From JACVRW01 sp036519295 (GTDB lineage: Bacteria; Actinomycetota; Thermoleophilia; Solirubrobacterales; Thermoleophilaceae), in contig DATDLN010000024.1 of assembly GCA_036519295.1 (NCBI GenBank), positions 17,498 through 81,497 on the forward strand: a stretch of DNA of 64,000 nt. The letters are read 5' to 3'. Positions 16,620-25,945 of this stretch are shown one piece after another. A program made the position numbers and the translations under genes. Below the pieces are notes generated by a model. The model worked only from the letters and a program-made list of their open reading frames with translations, was not told the DNA's origin and ran no database searches. Position 1 is the first letter of the stretch. Every line of letters begins with the position of its first letter.

Positions 16620-17695
16620 TCGCATACGGCGTCTTCCGCGAAGGCGGCCGAGCGCGGGTTGGCGCACGAGTCGACGATGGGGTGCTCGACCTTGCCGCCG
16701 CCCTGGGCGACGAGGTGTTCGGCGCCGTGGCGCTCAACCCGTTCATGGCACGCGAGCCCGCGTTCTGGCGCGAGACGCACGCGCGTGTGAAGGAGCTCGA
16801 CGGGCCCCTGCTCGAGCCGGCCGGTGTCGAGCTGCTGATGCCGTTCGAGGTCGCCGACTATGTGGACTTCTTCTCTTCCCTGCACCACGCCGGCAACATG
16901 GGCCGCATGCTTCGCCCCGGCGGCGAGCCGCTCTTCCCGAACTGGCGCCACCTGCCGGTCGCCTACCACGGGCGGTCGGGGACGGTCGTCCCGAGCGGGA
17001 CGCCCATCGTGCGGCCCTACGGGCAGCGGCCCGGACCGGAGTTCGGACCCAGCCGTCGCCTCGACATCGAGCTCGAGGCCGGCTTTGTGATCGGGACGCC
17101 GAGCGCGCTGGGGGAGCCCGTGTCGGTGGAGCGCGCGCTGGACCACGTGTTCGGAGTGGTGCTGGTCAACGACTGGTCCGCGCGTGACATCCAGGCCTGG
17201 GAGTACCAGCCGCTCGGGCCGTTCCTGGGCAAGTCCTTCGCCACGTCGGTCAGTCTCTGGGTCGTGCCGCTGGCCGAGCTCGAGGAGCACCGAGCGGCGG
17301 CGGCCCCGCAGGAGCCCGAGCCGCTCCCCTACCTCCGTGAGGAGCCGTGGGCCTACGACATCGCGCTCGAGGTCGAACTGAACGGGACCGTGATCGCGCG
17401 AACCAACATGCGCCACCTGTATTGGTCGATCGCACAGCAGGTGGCCCACCTCACGGTGAACGGCGCGAACCTCCGGACGGGCGACCTCCTGGCCACGGGC
17501 ACGATCTCCGGCCCAGAGCGCGAGTCGCGGGGCAGCCTGATCGAGCTGAGCTGGAACGGCCAGGAACCGGTCGAGCTCCCGGGCGGCGAGGCGCGCAGCT
17601 TCCTGGAAGACGGTGACGAGGTGGTGCTTCGCGGCGACGGGATCGGCGAGGTCCGCGGCCGGATCGAGCCGGCCTCGGTCCCCGGCACCCGCTAA
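16616..17695 (+). CDS. fahA: Fumarylacetoacetase
   Basis: A 359-residue fumarylacetoacetate hydrolase, which splits fumarylacetoacetate to fumarate and acetoacetate, the last step of tyrosine/homogentisate breakdown. Metal ligands are visible as Asp84 (YVDFFSS), Glu152 and Glu154 (DIELEAGF) and Asp186 (VNDWSARD). The catalytic histidine is His118 in VAYHGRSGTVVPSG. Other family blocks are QPLGPFLGKSF and NLRTGDLLATGTISGP. It is somewhat shorter than the usual 400 or more residues. GTG 16616 overlaps the preceding stop. Homogentisate dioxygenase is not in the window. Confidence 0.93.
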   Translation: MIAYGVFREGGRARVGARVDDGVLDLAAALGDEVFGAVALNPFMAREPAFWRETHARVKELDGPLLEPAGVELLMPFEVADYVDFFSSLHHAGNMGRMLRPGGEPLFPNWRHLPVAYHGRSGTVVPSGTPIVRPYGQRPGPEFGPSRRLDIELEAGFVIGTPSALGEPVSVERALDHVFGVVLVNDWSARDIQAWEYQPLGPFLGKSFATSVSLWVVPLAELEEHRAAAAPQEPEPLPYLREEPWAYDIALEVELNGTVIARTNMRHLYWSIAQQVAHLTVNGANLRTGDLLATGTISGPERESRGSLIELSWNGQEPVELPGGEARSFLEDGDEVVLRGDGIGEVRGRIEPASVPGTR

Positions 17696-17706
17696 ACATC
17701 CAGGTC

Positions 17707-18432
17707 ATGGAGGAAGCGAGCCGGCTAGATGAAACGAGCGGCCGATTGGAAGAGCCGGTCCTGCCCGGCCCCGGGGCAAGCGACTACGAGCGCTACCTGC
17801 GCACCGACGAGCTGCTGTCGCTCCAGAAGCGCCCCGAGGAGCAGGTCCACCGGGACGAGCTCCTGTTTCAGACCGTCCATCAGTCCTCGGAGCTGTGGCT
17901 GAAGCTCGCGGTCGCCGAGGTCGGCGAGGCCACTGCGCTCCTGGGCCGACGCGAGCCCGCCGCGGCCATCAGACTGCTGCGCAGGGCTTGCCACTGCCTG
18001 CGCTTCATCACCGACCAGCTCGAGATGCTCGAGCACATGTCGCCGTGGGAGTACCACGAGGTGCGCAAGGTCCTGGGCCACGGCAGCGGTTTCGACTCTC
18101 CGGGCTTTCGCGGCGTGCGGGAGGTGACGCCCGCGCTCGGTCGGGCATTCCAGGACCTGCTGTCGGATGCCGGGCTCACCGTGATCCAGCTGTACCAGCG
18201 CGGGCGCGAATACGAGGAGCTCTACCAGCTCGCCGAGTTGTTGATCGAGTGGGACGAGCGCGTGACGGTCTGGCGCTTTCGCCACTACAAGGTGATCACT
18301 CGGGTGATCGGCGCGAATGTCGTCGGGACCCAGGGCACACCGGTGGAGGTGCTTGGGAAGCTGATCCACCAGACCTTCTACCCCGACCTGTGGGAGGCTC
18401 GGGACCGCTTGACCGCGCTCTCGAATGAGTAG
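17707..18432 (+). CDS. kynA: Tryptophan 2,3-dioxygenase
   Basis: A 241-residue heme dioxygenase converting tryptophan to N-formylkynurenine. Typical blocks are YERYLRTDELLSLQ, DELLFQTVHQSSELWLKL, HMSPWEYHEVRKVLGHGSGF and the heme-ligand region RFRHYKVITRVIG with His193. GTQGTPVEVLGKL follows. It lies 11 bases after fahA in the same operon. Later kynurenine-pathway genes are absent from the window, so the operon joins steps of two aromatic amino-acid routes. Confidence 0.95.
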   Translation: MEEASRLDETSGRLEEPVLPGPGASDYERYLRTDELLSLQKRPEEQVHRDELLFQTVHQSSELWLKLAVAEVGEATALLGRREPAAAIRLLRRACHCLRFITDQLEMLEHMSPWEYHEVRKVLGHGSGFDSPGFRGVREVTPALGRAFQDLLSDAGLTVIQLYQRGREYEELYQLAELLIEWDERVTVWRFRHYKVITRVIGANVVGTQGTPVEVLGKLIHQTFYPDLWEARDRLTALSNE

Positions 18433-18454
18433 GCCGTCGCCGCCGGGGTAGACG

Positions 18455-18643
18455 GTGACCGTGAACGAAGAGAGGACACCTCCCACCGACGAGCGGACCG
18501 AGGACGATCCGCGGAGCCACCAGCAGCAGCCACCGAGGACGCCCCCGGGCGAGGACAGCGGCGAAGAGCGCGCGGAGAAGGTCGCCGGCGAAGGGAAGGA
18601 CATCTCCGACGAGGAGTCGTACGAGGGCGGGCTGCCCGCCTAG
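18455..18643 (+). CDS. Small acidic, probably disordered protein
   Basis: A 62-residue open frame starting at GTG 18455 or 18461, 22 bases after kynA. It is rich in Glu, Asp, Pro and Gln (DERTEDDP, EERAEKVAGEGKD), without hydrophobic core. Third-position GC bias supports coding. Function unknown; a false call is possible. Confidence 0.45.
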   Translation: MTVNEERTPPTDERTEDDPRSHQQQPPRTPPGEDSGEERAEKVAGEGKDISDEESYEGGLPA

Positions 18644-18769
18644 CGACTTCGCAGCGGCCGCACCGCGACGAGGGGTTCGGCACAAAAGTCAACCCATGGT
18701 TGCCTAATGTGACCAACCCCCTGGCTTATCCAGCGCCAACACGGCCGGTCAAGCGCAACGCGCCCGGCG

Positions 18770-19378
18770 CTAGCGGCGCCGTATGACGAGCGCCAGCAGC
18801 GCGAGCACCGCCAGCAGCGGCAGCCCAACGCGCGCGTAACGCCCCAGTCGCGACTCCGACAGCAGAGCGCCCAGGTCCATCGCCTCCGGCTCCGCCGGCG
18901 GCGGGGGCTCCGCCGCCTCTGCCGCCGGCTCAGCAGGCGCGATCTGCCGTTCCAGGCAGGTCGAGAACTCGCTCAGCACCCTGCCCGCCACGTCCTCCAT
19001 CACGCCGCGCCCGAAGCGCGCCTGGGGGCCCGTGATCCGTAGGTCGGTCTCGGCTCGCACCCGTGTTCCGCCGTCGATCTCCTCCACGACGTTCGTGATC
19101 GTCGCCAGAGCCGTCCCCTGGCCCCTTGCCTCGCGCGCGCGCAAAGAGATCACCGCGCGGCGCTCCTCCTCGTCAACCTCCGCCAGCGTCGCCGTGCCCT
19201 GGTAGGCGACGGTCATGGGGCCGATCTTCACCCGCATCGAGCCGTTGTAGGCGCCCTCGCGGTCGGGGGCCTCGATGGTGGCGCCTGGCAGGCAGCCGGC
19301 CACGCCTTCCATGTCGAGGAGCGTTCGCCAGACCGTCTCGGCGTCCGCCCCGACCGTGAACTCGTTGGTCAGCTTCAC
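18770..19378 (-). CDS. CoxG-like SRPBCC protein with C-terminal membrane anchor
   Basis: A 202-residue protein. Residues about 1-145 form a CoxG/SRPBCC domain (KLTNEFTVGADAETVWRTLL, GCLPGATIE, RVKIGPMTVAYQGTATLAE). A Pro/Glu-rich linker follows, and a single hydrophobic helix near 182-199 ends in RRR. In CO dehydrogenase systems CoxG helps anchor the enzyme to the membrane. GTG 19378 overlaps the stop of the large-subunit gene. It is the last gene of the molybdenum hydroxylase operon. Confidence 0.9.
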   Translation of the reverse strand: MKLTNEFTVGADAETVWRTLLDMEGVAGCLPGATIEAPDREGAYNGSMRVKIGPMTVAYQGTATLAEVDEEERRAVISLRAREARGQGTALATITNVVEEIDGGTRVRAETDLRITGPQARFGRGVMEDVAGRVLSEFSTCLERQIAPAEPAAEAAEPPPPAEPEAMDLGALLSESRLGRYARVGLPLLAVLALLALVIRRR

Positions 19379-21861
19379 CGCGACTCGACTCCCACGCCGC
19401 GCCCCGTCCCCGGCTCTGGATTGAGCAGCCAGTAGACCCGCTCCCACGGATTGTGGGTGTGGGCCACGATCGGCGACTCGTCGTCCAGGGCGTCCTGGAT
19501 CGCGCTGCAGACGGCGTGCAACGGGGCGCCGCCGCCCTCGCCCATCCCCTTCGCTCCGTTCGGCGTGAAGGGCGAGGGCGTCTCAACGTGCACGGTCTTG
19601 AGGGCGGGCACGTCGAGCGACGTGACGGCGTGGTACTCGTAGAACGACGACTGCATCAGCTGGCCGTCCTCGTCGTACTCGAGCGTCTCGTAGAGGGCCG
19701 CCCCGATGCCGTGGGCGGTGGCGCCGTGCACCTGACCCTCCACGATCGTCGGGTTGATCAGGCGTCCGCAGTCGTCGGCAACCGCGTAGTCCAGGATCTT
19801 CACCTCGCCCGACTCCTCGTCGATCTCGACCACGCACGCGTGCGTCTGGCTGGCGTAGGTGAGAGTGAGGTTGCCGCGCTTCGTCTCCGGGTCGGGCACC
19901 TCGAAGGGCGGCCGGTAGGTGTGGCGGCAGTTGAGGCTCACCGAGTCCGCCAGCTCCGGCGGCATCGCCGCGACATTCGAGTACACGAGGTTCGCGATTC
20001 CCATGAACGGGATCGCGCGCTCGCGGTCGCCGCGCACGAAAGCCTGGCCATCCTCGAGCTCGATGTCCTCCTCGGCCGCCTCGAGTGCGAACGACGCGAC
20101 CCTGAGGATCTCGCCGCGAAGGTCCTCCGCGGCGCCCATCGCCGCGCCCAGGCCGGTGACGGCGAACTGGCTCGCGTAGGTGCCGGAGAAGGCGACGTAG
20201 GTGTTGTGGCGCTGGTCGAATCCCGACGTCACGTGAACGTCGTCCGGCGACACCCCGAGGATGTCCGCCACCACCTGCGCGGCGGTGGTCTCGTGGCTCT
20301 GCCCCTGCGGCGTTGTCCCGAGGTTCACGTTCACCTCGCCGTAGAGGTCGAGCTTCACGTATGCCGCCTCGCCGTTGCCGGAGAATGGAAGCCCCGGGTT
20401 GATGATGCGCGCCTGCCCGAAGTTGTTCGTGCCGGAGTCGAGCGTCGTCCCGATGCCGATGCCGATGCGCTTGCCCGACCCTCTTCCGAGCTCCTGCTGG
20501 CGCTGCCGCCAGGCCGGATAGTCGATCGCCTCCAGCGCCATGTCGAGCGCCCTGGGGAGGTTTCCCGAGTCGTAGATGCAGCCGTTCGGCGTCTCGTATG
20601 GATAGTCCCCGGGCTGCACGTAGTTCTGCTTTCGCAGCTCCACCGGATCGAACCCGAGCTCGTGCGCCACGAGGTCGACGATCCGCTCCGTCAGCCACAG
20701 GTGCTGGAGGCGCGAGTAGCCGCGGTTCGGGACCGTTGGGCACTTGTTGGTCACGGTCTCCGTGTAGTCCACGTGGATGTGCTTGAAGCGGTAGCAGCCC
20801 GGCGTCACCTGGGACCAGATCACCGCGCCGAGCGGCTCGTAGTGGAGGTACGCGCCGGCGTCGTCGAAGGCGCGCACCTTGAAGCCGAGGATCGTCCCGT
20901 CGCTCATCACGGGCACCTCGATGTCCAGGAACACTCGCTCGTTGCCGTGCCCCGCGGAGAGCATGTGATCGGTGCGGTACTCGGTCCACTTCACGGGCCG
21001 GCCCGCCTTCTTCGAGAGCAGCGCCAGCCCCGCCAGCTGCGGGTAGCTGCCGATCTTGATGCCGAACGCGCCGCCGATGTCCTGCGAGCGGAACTGCAGC
21101 CGGTTGCTCGGAACGCCCAGCGACGGGCCGATCACGAGCGAGGCGAACATCGGCATCTGGTTGTTCGAGTAGATCTCGACCACGTCGGTGCCGGGATCCC
21201 AGTTCACCACCGCCGCGCTGCACTCGAGCGGCGTGGAGGAGAAGCGGTGGAAGTGAAGGCGGTCGATCTTCACCACGTGGTCGGCGTTCTCGAGCGCCCA
21301 GTCGACGTCGCCGTAGTCGTAGACGCCGTGCCACACCACGTTCGAGCCGACCTCCTCGTGGAGGACGGGCGCCTCCGGGTCGGCCGCCGCCACGGTGTGG
21401 ACGACGGCCGGGAGGTGCTCGTACTCGACCTCCACCAGCTCCGCGGCGTCGCGTGCGATGTCGCGCGACTCGGCGAGCACCAGCGCGACCGCGTCTCCCT
21501 GGTAGCGGACCTTGTCCGTGGCGAGGCAGTACTCCTCGATCTTGCCGCCGGGCTCCGGAGCGATCTGGAAGAAAGGCTCGGTAAGCTCGCGGACCTCCTG
21601 GCCCGTGAGCGTGGCGAAGACGCCGTCCAGGCTCTCGGCCTTCGAGGTGTCGATGGAGACGATGCGGGCGTGCGCCACGGGCGAGCGGACGAAATGGGCG
21701 TATCCCATGCGGCGCTGCCAGGCGTCGTCGGCGAACGCGCCCTGGCCCTGGAGGAGCCTCCGGTCCTCCTTTCGCGGGACGCTCGTGCCGGACCACTTGC
21801 CGAGTCGGTCGACGCGCTCGGCGGGCTCGATGGCTGTCTCGCCGCTCGGCCTGCCGCTCAT
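19375..21861 (-). CDS. Molybdenum hydroxylase large subunit (xanthine dehydrogenase/CoxL family)
   Basis: An 828-residue molybdopterin-binding subunit. The mid-region SQDIGGAFGIKIG and the C-terminal GMGEGGGAPLHA, with the catalytic Glu at about 775, mark the family. The CO-dehydrogenase active loop (AYRCSFR) is absent; the equivalent stretch reads CPTVPNRGYSRLQ. CO is therefore unlikely to be the substrate, and hydroxylation of an N-heterocycle, aldehyde or similar compound is more likely. ATG 21861 overlaps the small-subunit stop. The long antisense frame here is a codon-bias shadow. Confidence 0.93.
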   Translation of the reverse strand: MSGRPSGETAIEPAERVDRLGKWSGTSVPRKEDRRLLQGQGAFADDAWQRRMGYAHFVRSPVAHARIVSIDTSKAESLDGVFATLTGQEVRELTEPFFQIAPEPGGKIEEYCLATDKVRYQGDAVALVLAESRDIARDAAELVEVEYEHLPAVVHTVAAADPEAPVLHEEVGSNVVWHGVYDYGDVDWALENADHVVKIDRLHFHRFSSTPLECSAAVVNWDPGTDVVEIYSNNQMPMFASLVIGPSLGVPSNRLQFRSQDIGGAFGIKIGSYPQLAGLALLSKKAGRPVKWTEYRTDHMLSAGHGNERVFLDIEVPVMSDGTILGFKVRAFDDAGAYLHYEPLGAVIWSQVTPGCYRFKHIHVDYTETVTNKCPTVPNRGYSRLQHLWLTERIVDLVAHELGFDPVELRKQNYVQPGDYPYETPNGCIYDSGNLPRALDMALEAIDYPAWRQRQQELGRGSGKRIGIGIGTTLDSGTNNFGQARIINPGLPFSGNGEAAYVKLDLYGEVNVNLGTTPQGQSHETTAAQVVADILGVSPDDVHVTSGFDQRHNTYVAFSGTYASQFAVTGLGAAMGAAEDLRGEILRVASFALEAAEEDIELEDGQAFVRGDRERAIPFMGIANLVYSNVAAMPPELADSVSLNCRHTYRPPFEVPDPETKRGNLTLTYASQTHACVVEIDEESGEVKILDYAVADDCGRLINPTIVEGQVHGATAHGIGAALYETLEYDEDGQLMQSSFYEYHAVTSLDVPALKTVHVETPSPFTPNGAKGMGEGGGAPLHAVCSAIQDALDDESPIVAHTHNPWERVYWLLNPEPGTGRGVGVESR

Positions 21862-22343
21862 TTCGAAACCTCCTCCGCGGCCGCCTCGATCGATTTGACG
21901 ACATTGACGTAACCGGTGCAGCGACACACGTTGCCGCGGATTCCACGGCGGATCTCGGCCTCGGAGGGGCTCGGGTTTTCCTTCAACAGCGCCGTGGCCG
22001 ACATGAGGAGCCCAGGCGTGCAATAGCCGCACTGCAGGCCATGGTGCTCGTGAAATGCCCGCTGTATCGGGCCGAGCTCGCCGTTCTCGTCGAGTCCCTC
22101 GACCGTCTGGATCTCCGCGCCGTCGGCCTGCGCGGCCAGCATCATGCAGCTCTTGATCGTCCTGCCGTTGTAGATCACGGTGCAGGCACCGCAGTTCCCC
22201 GTGTCGCACCCGATGTGCGTGCCTTTGAGGACGAGGACGTCGCGAATGAAGTGAACGAGGAGCGTCCGCGCCAGCACCGTGCGCTCGTGGGTCTCGCCGT
22301 TGATCGTGACCTTCACCGCGTGAGCCGTGTCGCCGTCACTCAC
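21858..22343 (-). CDS. Molybdenum hydroxylase small [2Fe-2S] subunit
   Basis: A 161-residue protein with both iron-sulfur clusters visible: the plant-type ferredoxin set Cys46, Cys51, Cys54 and Cys66 (CDTGNCGAC), and the second domain Cys105, Cys108, Cys140 and Cys142 (CGYC, CRC). It passes electrons from the molybdenum site to FAD. GTG 22343 overlaps the end of the FAD-subunit gene by 8 bases. Length and layout are normal. Confidence 0.95.
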   Translation of the reverse strand: MSDGDTAHAVKVTINGETHERTVLARTLLVHFIRDVLVLKGTHIGCDTGNCGACTVIYNGRTIKSCMMLAAQADGAEIQTVEGLDENGELGPIQRAFHEHHGLQCGYCTPGLLMSATALLKENPSPSEAEIRRGIRGNVCRCTGYVNVVKSIEAAAEEVSK

Positions 22344-23214
22344 CGCCGCTGCCCCCTTTCGCCATCGCCTCGTTGACCGCTCGTCGTGCCACCACGCGCG
22401 CCATGCGGCGCCTGTAGTCCGCGCTCGCATGTGCGTCGGTCGGCGGCGACAGGTCGTCGCCCTCGCCGACAGCCTCGCTCGCACGGGCCACGGTCTCGTC
22501 GGTGGCCGGCTGGCCGCGCAGGCGCTCCTCCATCCCCGCGTGCCGGATCGGGCGTGGCCCGACGACGGACAGCACCACGCGTGCCTCCTCGATCGTCCCG
22601 TTCACGCGCACGTAGGCGGACGCCCTGACGATCGCCTTGGAGTCGCCCGCGATGGTCAGGGAGTTGTAGCCGGCCGCGGCGTCCGGCTCGAGCGCGGGCA
22701 GCGTGATGCTGCGAAGAAGCTCGCCTTGCTCGACCGCGGTCGAGAAGTAGCCGTGGAAGAAGTCCTCGGCGGGCACCTCCCGCGCGCCGGCGCCGCCCTG
22801 GATGTTCATCGTCGCCCCGAGCGCAATCAGGAGGGGAGGGAGGTTGTTCGTGGGGTCGCTCAGGCAGCAGTTGCCGCCGATCGTGCCGCGATTGCGGATC
22901 TGCTGGTCCTCGATCCGCCCGGCGACGTCGGCGAGGATGGCATGCCCCCGCCGCACGTCCGCGGAGCGGTCGAGCTCGTCGTAGGTCACGCACGCGCCGA
23001 TCTCGAGCGAGCCGTCGGACCGCGCGTCCACGTTCCTCAGCTCGCTGAGCCGGGTGATGTCGACCAGCACTGCCACCGAGGCGACGCGGTTCTTCAGCAC
23101 GTTGATCAGGCTCTGACCGCCGGCGAGGGGCGCGGCTCCCTCGTTCGAGGCAAGGGCCGCGAGCGCCTCCTCGACCGTGGCGGGACGGGTGTACTCCACG
23201 GACTCGAGCAGCAT
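22336..23214 (-). CDS. Molybdenum hydroxylase FAD-binding medium subunit
   Basis: A 292-residue CoxM-like subunit. FAD motifs are APLAGGQSL near residue 28 and TIGGNCCLSDPTNNLPP near 110. It starts with ATG 23214 behind a strong GGAGGAGGT site. It is the first gene of the medium-small-large-CoxG operon. The regulon palindrome lies 33-40 bases upstream, overlapping the stop of the preceding permease gene. Confidence 0.94.
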   Translation of the reverse strand: MLLESVEYTRPATVEEALAALASNEGAAPLAGGQSLINVLKNRVASVAVLVDITRLSELRNVDARSDGSLEIGACVTYDELDRSADVRRGHAILADVAGRIEDQQIRNRGTIGGNCCLSDPTNNLPPLLIALGATMNIQGGAGAREVPAEDFFHGYFSTAVEQGELLRSITLPALEPDAAAGYNSLTIAGDSKAIVRASAYVRVNGTIEEARVVLSVVGPRPIRHAGMEERLRGQPATDETVARASEAVGEGDDLSPPTDAHASADYRRRMARVVARRAVNEAMAKGGSGGE

Positions 23215-23246
23215 CTCTACCTCCTCCGAGGCACGCTTTCAGATAC

Positions 23247-23261
23247 TTGATCAAACGTCAA
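23247..23261. promoter_or_regulatory. Regulon operator site A (upstream of molybdenum hydroxylase)
   Basis: TTGATCAAACGTCAA, preceded by ATAC. The palindrome is 23247-23254. It overlaps the stop codon of the upstream permease and is 33 bases before the medium-subunit start. On the minus strand TTGACG at 23261-23256 could be a -35 box, but I see no good -10 at the matching distance. Confidence 0.6.
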
Positions 23262-24348
23262 GGACGGTCCTCTCGGGCCGCTCGTCCTGCGCGCGGCCCG
23301 CGCCCGGTGGCGGTGGCGGGGCCGCCAGCGCCGCTCTCAGGAAGGGCAGCGACGCCTCCCGTCCGCCGGTGATGCCGCCGGAGCGAAGGATCAGCATCAG
23401 CGCCAGGAGGACGCCGAGGATGACGATGCTCGACCCGTTCGGAAGCGTGAGCTCGGCCACGACCACGTTCGTGCCGTTCTCGGCGTTCAGCAGGAACGAG
23501 TCCAGGAAGCTGACGAGGAGCGCGCCGACCACCGCCCCCCAAAGACTCGACGCCCCGCCGATCACGAGCATCGCGAGCGTCAAGAAGGTGAGGTCGAGGT
23601 AGACCTGCTCGGTCGTGATGCTCCCGAGCTGGTGCACCATGAGGCCACCCGCGAACCCCGCCAGCGCGCCGCTGATCGTGAATGCCAGCAGGCGCTGCCT
23701 GTGGATGTTTATGCCTACTGCCTGGGCCGCCGGCGGGTCCTCCCGCGAGGCGCGCAGCTTCCTGCCCGGCGGGCTCCTCCTGAAGGCGATCGCGGCGGCC
23801 GCGGCGATCAACGCGCCGACGGTTGCCTGGAACAGGCCCGTGGTCTCCGGCACGAGCGACAGCGTCTTCGCCCCCGGCCCGATCTTCTCCCAGAACCGCA
23901 GGACGTTGTGGGTGATCTCGAGCACGGCCAGCGTGGCGATGCCGGCCGCGAGGCCCGACAGCCGCATCAGCGGGATACCGACCAGGGCGGCGAAGAGGCC
24001 GCCGAGCGCCGCGGCGAGGACGAGCGAGGGGATGTTCCCCACGTCGTGCTCGGCGAGGAACGGGAACAGCTCCGGCATCAGAGTCGGCTTCACCGTGGCG
24101 GGGATGGTCATCAGCCCGGCCGCGAAGGCGCCGAGCGCCACGAAGCTGATGTGGCCGAACGAGAGCACGCCCGAGTTGCCCACGAACACGTGGAGCGCGA
24201 TCACGATCGTCACCGCCACGAGCGCGGCGATGAAGTCCTCCTCGGTGCCGGGCGCCATGAAGCCGCCCACCACCCCGACCAGCACGATCAGGCAGGCGGG
24301 CACGAGGAACTCCACCGCGCCGTCCGCGAAGCGACGGGCCCTCGTCAT
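23251..24348 (-). CDS. ABC transporter permease, LivM type (importer 1)
   Basis: A 365-residue inner-membrane permease of the branched-chain amino acid/amide (HAAT) family. It has the LivM hallmarks NSGVLSFGHISFVALGAFAAG near residue 57 and the coupling-loop region RASREDPPAAQAVGIN near 200. About ten helices are predicted. A Pro-rich hydrophilic tail of about 25 residues follows the last helix. ATG 24348 overlaps the LivH-type gene. It is last in the importer 1 block. Confidence 0.92.
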   Translation of the reverse strand: MTRARRFADGAVEFLVPACLIVLVGVVGGFMAPGTEEDFIAALVAVTIVIALHVFVGNSGVLSFGHISFVALGAFAAGLMTIPATVKPTLMPELFPFLAEHDVGNIPSLVLAAALGGLFAALVGIPLMRLSGLAAGIATLAVLEITHNVLRFWEKIGPGAKTLSLVPETTGLFQATVGALIAAAAAIAFRRSPPGRKLRASREDPPAAQAVGINIHRQRLLAFTISGALAGFAGGLMVHQLGSITTEQVYLDLTFLTLAMLVIGGASSLWGAVVGALLVSFLDSFLLNAENGTNVVVAELTLPNGSSIVILGVLLALMLILRSGGITGGREASLPFLRAALAAPPPPPGAGRAQDERPERTVLDV

Positions 24349-25232
24349 ACCCGCTCAACCGCAGTCTTGCTCGGCCTCGCGAACAGCCCGGCGGGGCGCA
24401 GCAGGAGCACGAGGATCACGAGCAGGAAGACGAAGGAGGGGAGGAAGACCCGCTCGTCGGCGGGCAACGCGTCGCCCAGCACGGATGTGAGGAAGCCGAT
24501 CGCGAAGCCGCCGAGTGTCGCGGTGCCGAGGCGGTCGATCCCGCCCACGACCACCCCGACGAGCCCCAGGATCGTGACCTCGAGCCCGAACGTGGGCGTC
24601 ACGAGTGGACGCTGGACGGTCAGGAGGATCGCCACGGCCGCGGCGAGCAGCCCGGCGAGCACGAACGCGAAGCTGATGACGGTGTCGGCGCGCACGCCGA
24701 GGAGCCGCGCAGCCCGGAAGTCGGCCGCCGCGGCGCGCATCTGGAGCCCGATCGTCGTGCGGCCGAGAAGGAAGGCGGTGCCGCCGAGCAGGAGACCCCC
24801 CACGGCGAGCATGGTCACCGTGATCCAGCGAACGTCCAGGTCGCCCTCGAACACGCGCTGGTTGAGGCTCGCCAGCACATCCGCGGTGCGGCCCTCCGGT
24901 CCGAAGGCGATCAGCCACACCCCCTGGAGCGCGAACGCGACCGCGAAGGTGGCGACGAGGGTGGTGGTGGGGCTCGCGGCGCGCAGCGGCCGGAAGGCCA
25001 CCCGCTCCATGAGAAGGGCGAGCGCGATGCAGACCACCACGGTGATCGTCACGCTGGCAATCTTCGGGAAGGCCGCCGTCAGCGCCAGCGTGTAGCCGCC
25101 GGCGGTGATCAGCTCCCCGTGCGCAAAGTTGATCAGCCGCATGACTCCGAAGACGAGCGCGAGCCCGACCGCGACGAGCGCGTAGACCGCCCCCAGGGCG
25201 ACGCCGTCGACGATCGACTGGAGGACGCTCAT
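24345..25232 (-). CDS. ABC transporter permease, LivH type (importer 1)
   Basis: A 295-residue permease. The start MSVLQSIVDGVALGAVYAL and VMRLINFAHGELITAGGY are the LivH signature. The coupling motif region is MRAAAADFRAARLLGV. About eight helices. It overlaps both neighbours by four bases and partners the LivM-type permease. Confidence 0.93.
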   Translation of the reverse strand: MSVLQSIVDGVALGAVYALVAVGLALVFGVMRLINFAHGELITAGGYTLALTAAFPKIASVTITVVVCIALALLMERVAFRPLRAASPTTTLVATFAVAFALQGVWLIAFGPEGRTADVLASLNQRVFEGDLDVRWITVTMLAVGGLLLGGTAFLLGRTTIGLQMRAAAADFRAARLLGVRADTVISFAFVLAGLLAAAVAILLTVQRPLVTPTFGLEVTILGLVGVVVGGIDRLGTATLGGFAIGFLTSVLGDALPADERVFLPSFVFLLVILVLLLRPAGLFARPSKTAVERV

Positions 25233-25945
25233 GACCCGAAGTAGGCGGCCACGAGGCGCGCCGTGTCGTGGGCGTCCGACGGCGTGAGGGTCGCGCGCAC
25301 TCGGCCGCCGGTGAGCACGTACGTCCGGTCGGCCAGCGCGACCGTGATCTGCGCGCGCTGCTCCACCAGCACGATCGTCACCCCGCGGTCCCGGATCTGG
25401 CGGAGAGCGTCCCAGACCGTCTCTACGACCGTGGGGGCGAGCCCCAGCGAGGGCTCGTCGAGGAGCAGCACGTCCGGTCCCGCCAGCAGCGCCCGGGCGA
25501 TGGCGAGCTGCTGCTGCTGGCCGCCGGACAGGGCGCCCGCCGGGCGGCTCCGAAACTCCTCTACAACGGGGAACAGCCCGCCGATCCAGGCGAGGTCGAC
25601 TTGGTGCCCGTTCCCGGCTCGTCGCCCGACCAGCCCGAGGTTGAGATTGTCCTCGACCGTGAGCCCGGCAAAGATGTGCCTTCCCTCGGGCACGAGGGCG
25701 ACGCCGGCGCGGACGATGTCCTCGGGGCGCCCGCCGGTGATCGCGACCCCGCGGAGGCGGACCTCGCCGCCGTGGACGGGCACGGCGCCCATCACCGCGT
25801 GCAGGGTGCTGCTCTTCCCGGCCCCGTTCGGGCCAATCACGCCTACGATCTCGCCCCGGCCGACCCGCAGGTCGATGCCCCGCACGGCGGGCACCGGTCC
25901 GTAGCGGACCTCGAGTCCCTCGATCTCGAGGATGGGGTCAGTCAC
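25229..25945 (-). CDS. ABC transporter ATPase, LivF type (importer 1)
   Basis: A 238-residue ATPase. Walker A is GPNGAGKSS, the signature LSGGQQQQLAIAR, and Walker B VLLLDEPSLGLAP, followed by the switch region VEQ. The start is GTG 25945, overlapping the preceding gene; the open frame upstream is not coding in this frame. It energises importer 1 with the LivG-type ATPase. Confidence 0.93.
   Translation of the reverse strand: MTDPILEIEGLEVRYGPVPAVRGIDLRVGRGEIVGVIGPNGAGKSSTLHAVMGAVPVHGGEVRLRGVAITGGRPEDIVRAGVALVPEGRHIFAGLTVEDNLNLGLVGRRAGNGHQVDLAWIGGLFPVVEEFRSRPAGALSGGQQQQLAIARALLAGPDVLLLDEPSLGLAPTVVETVWDALRQIRDRGVTIVLVEQRAQITVALADRTYVLTGGRVRATLTPSDAHDTARLVAAYFGS

Noticed and set aside
19453..21912. 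Very long plus-strand frame opposite the molybdenum hydroxylase large subunit
   Set aside because: It is a shadow of strong GC bias at codon ends; the minus strand encodes the clear family protein with catalytic Glu and FeS partner genes.
19375..23214. Aerobic CO dehydrogenase
   Set aside because: Subunit order and CoxG fit, but the large subunit lacks the AYRCSFR loop needed for CO oxidation.
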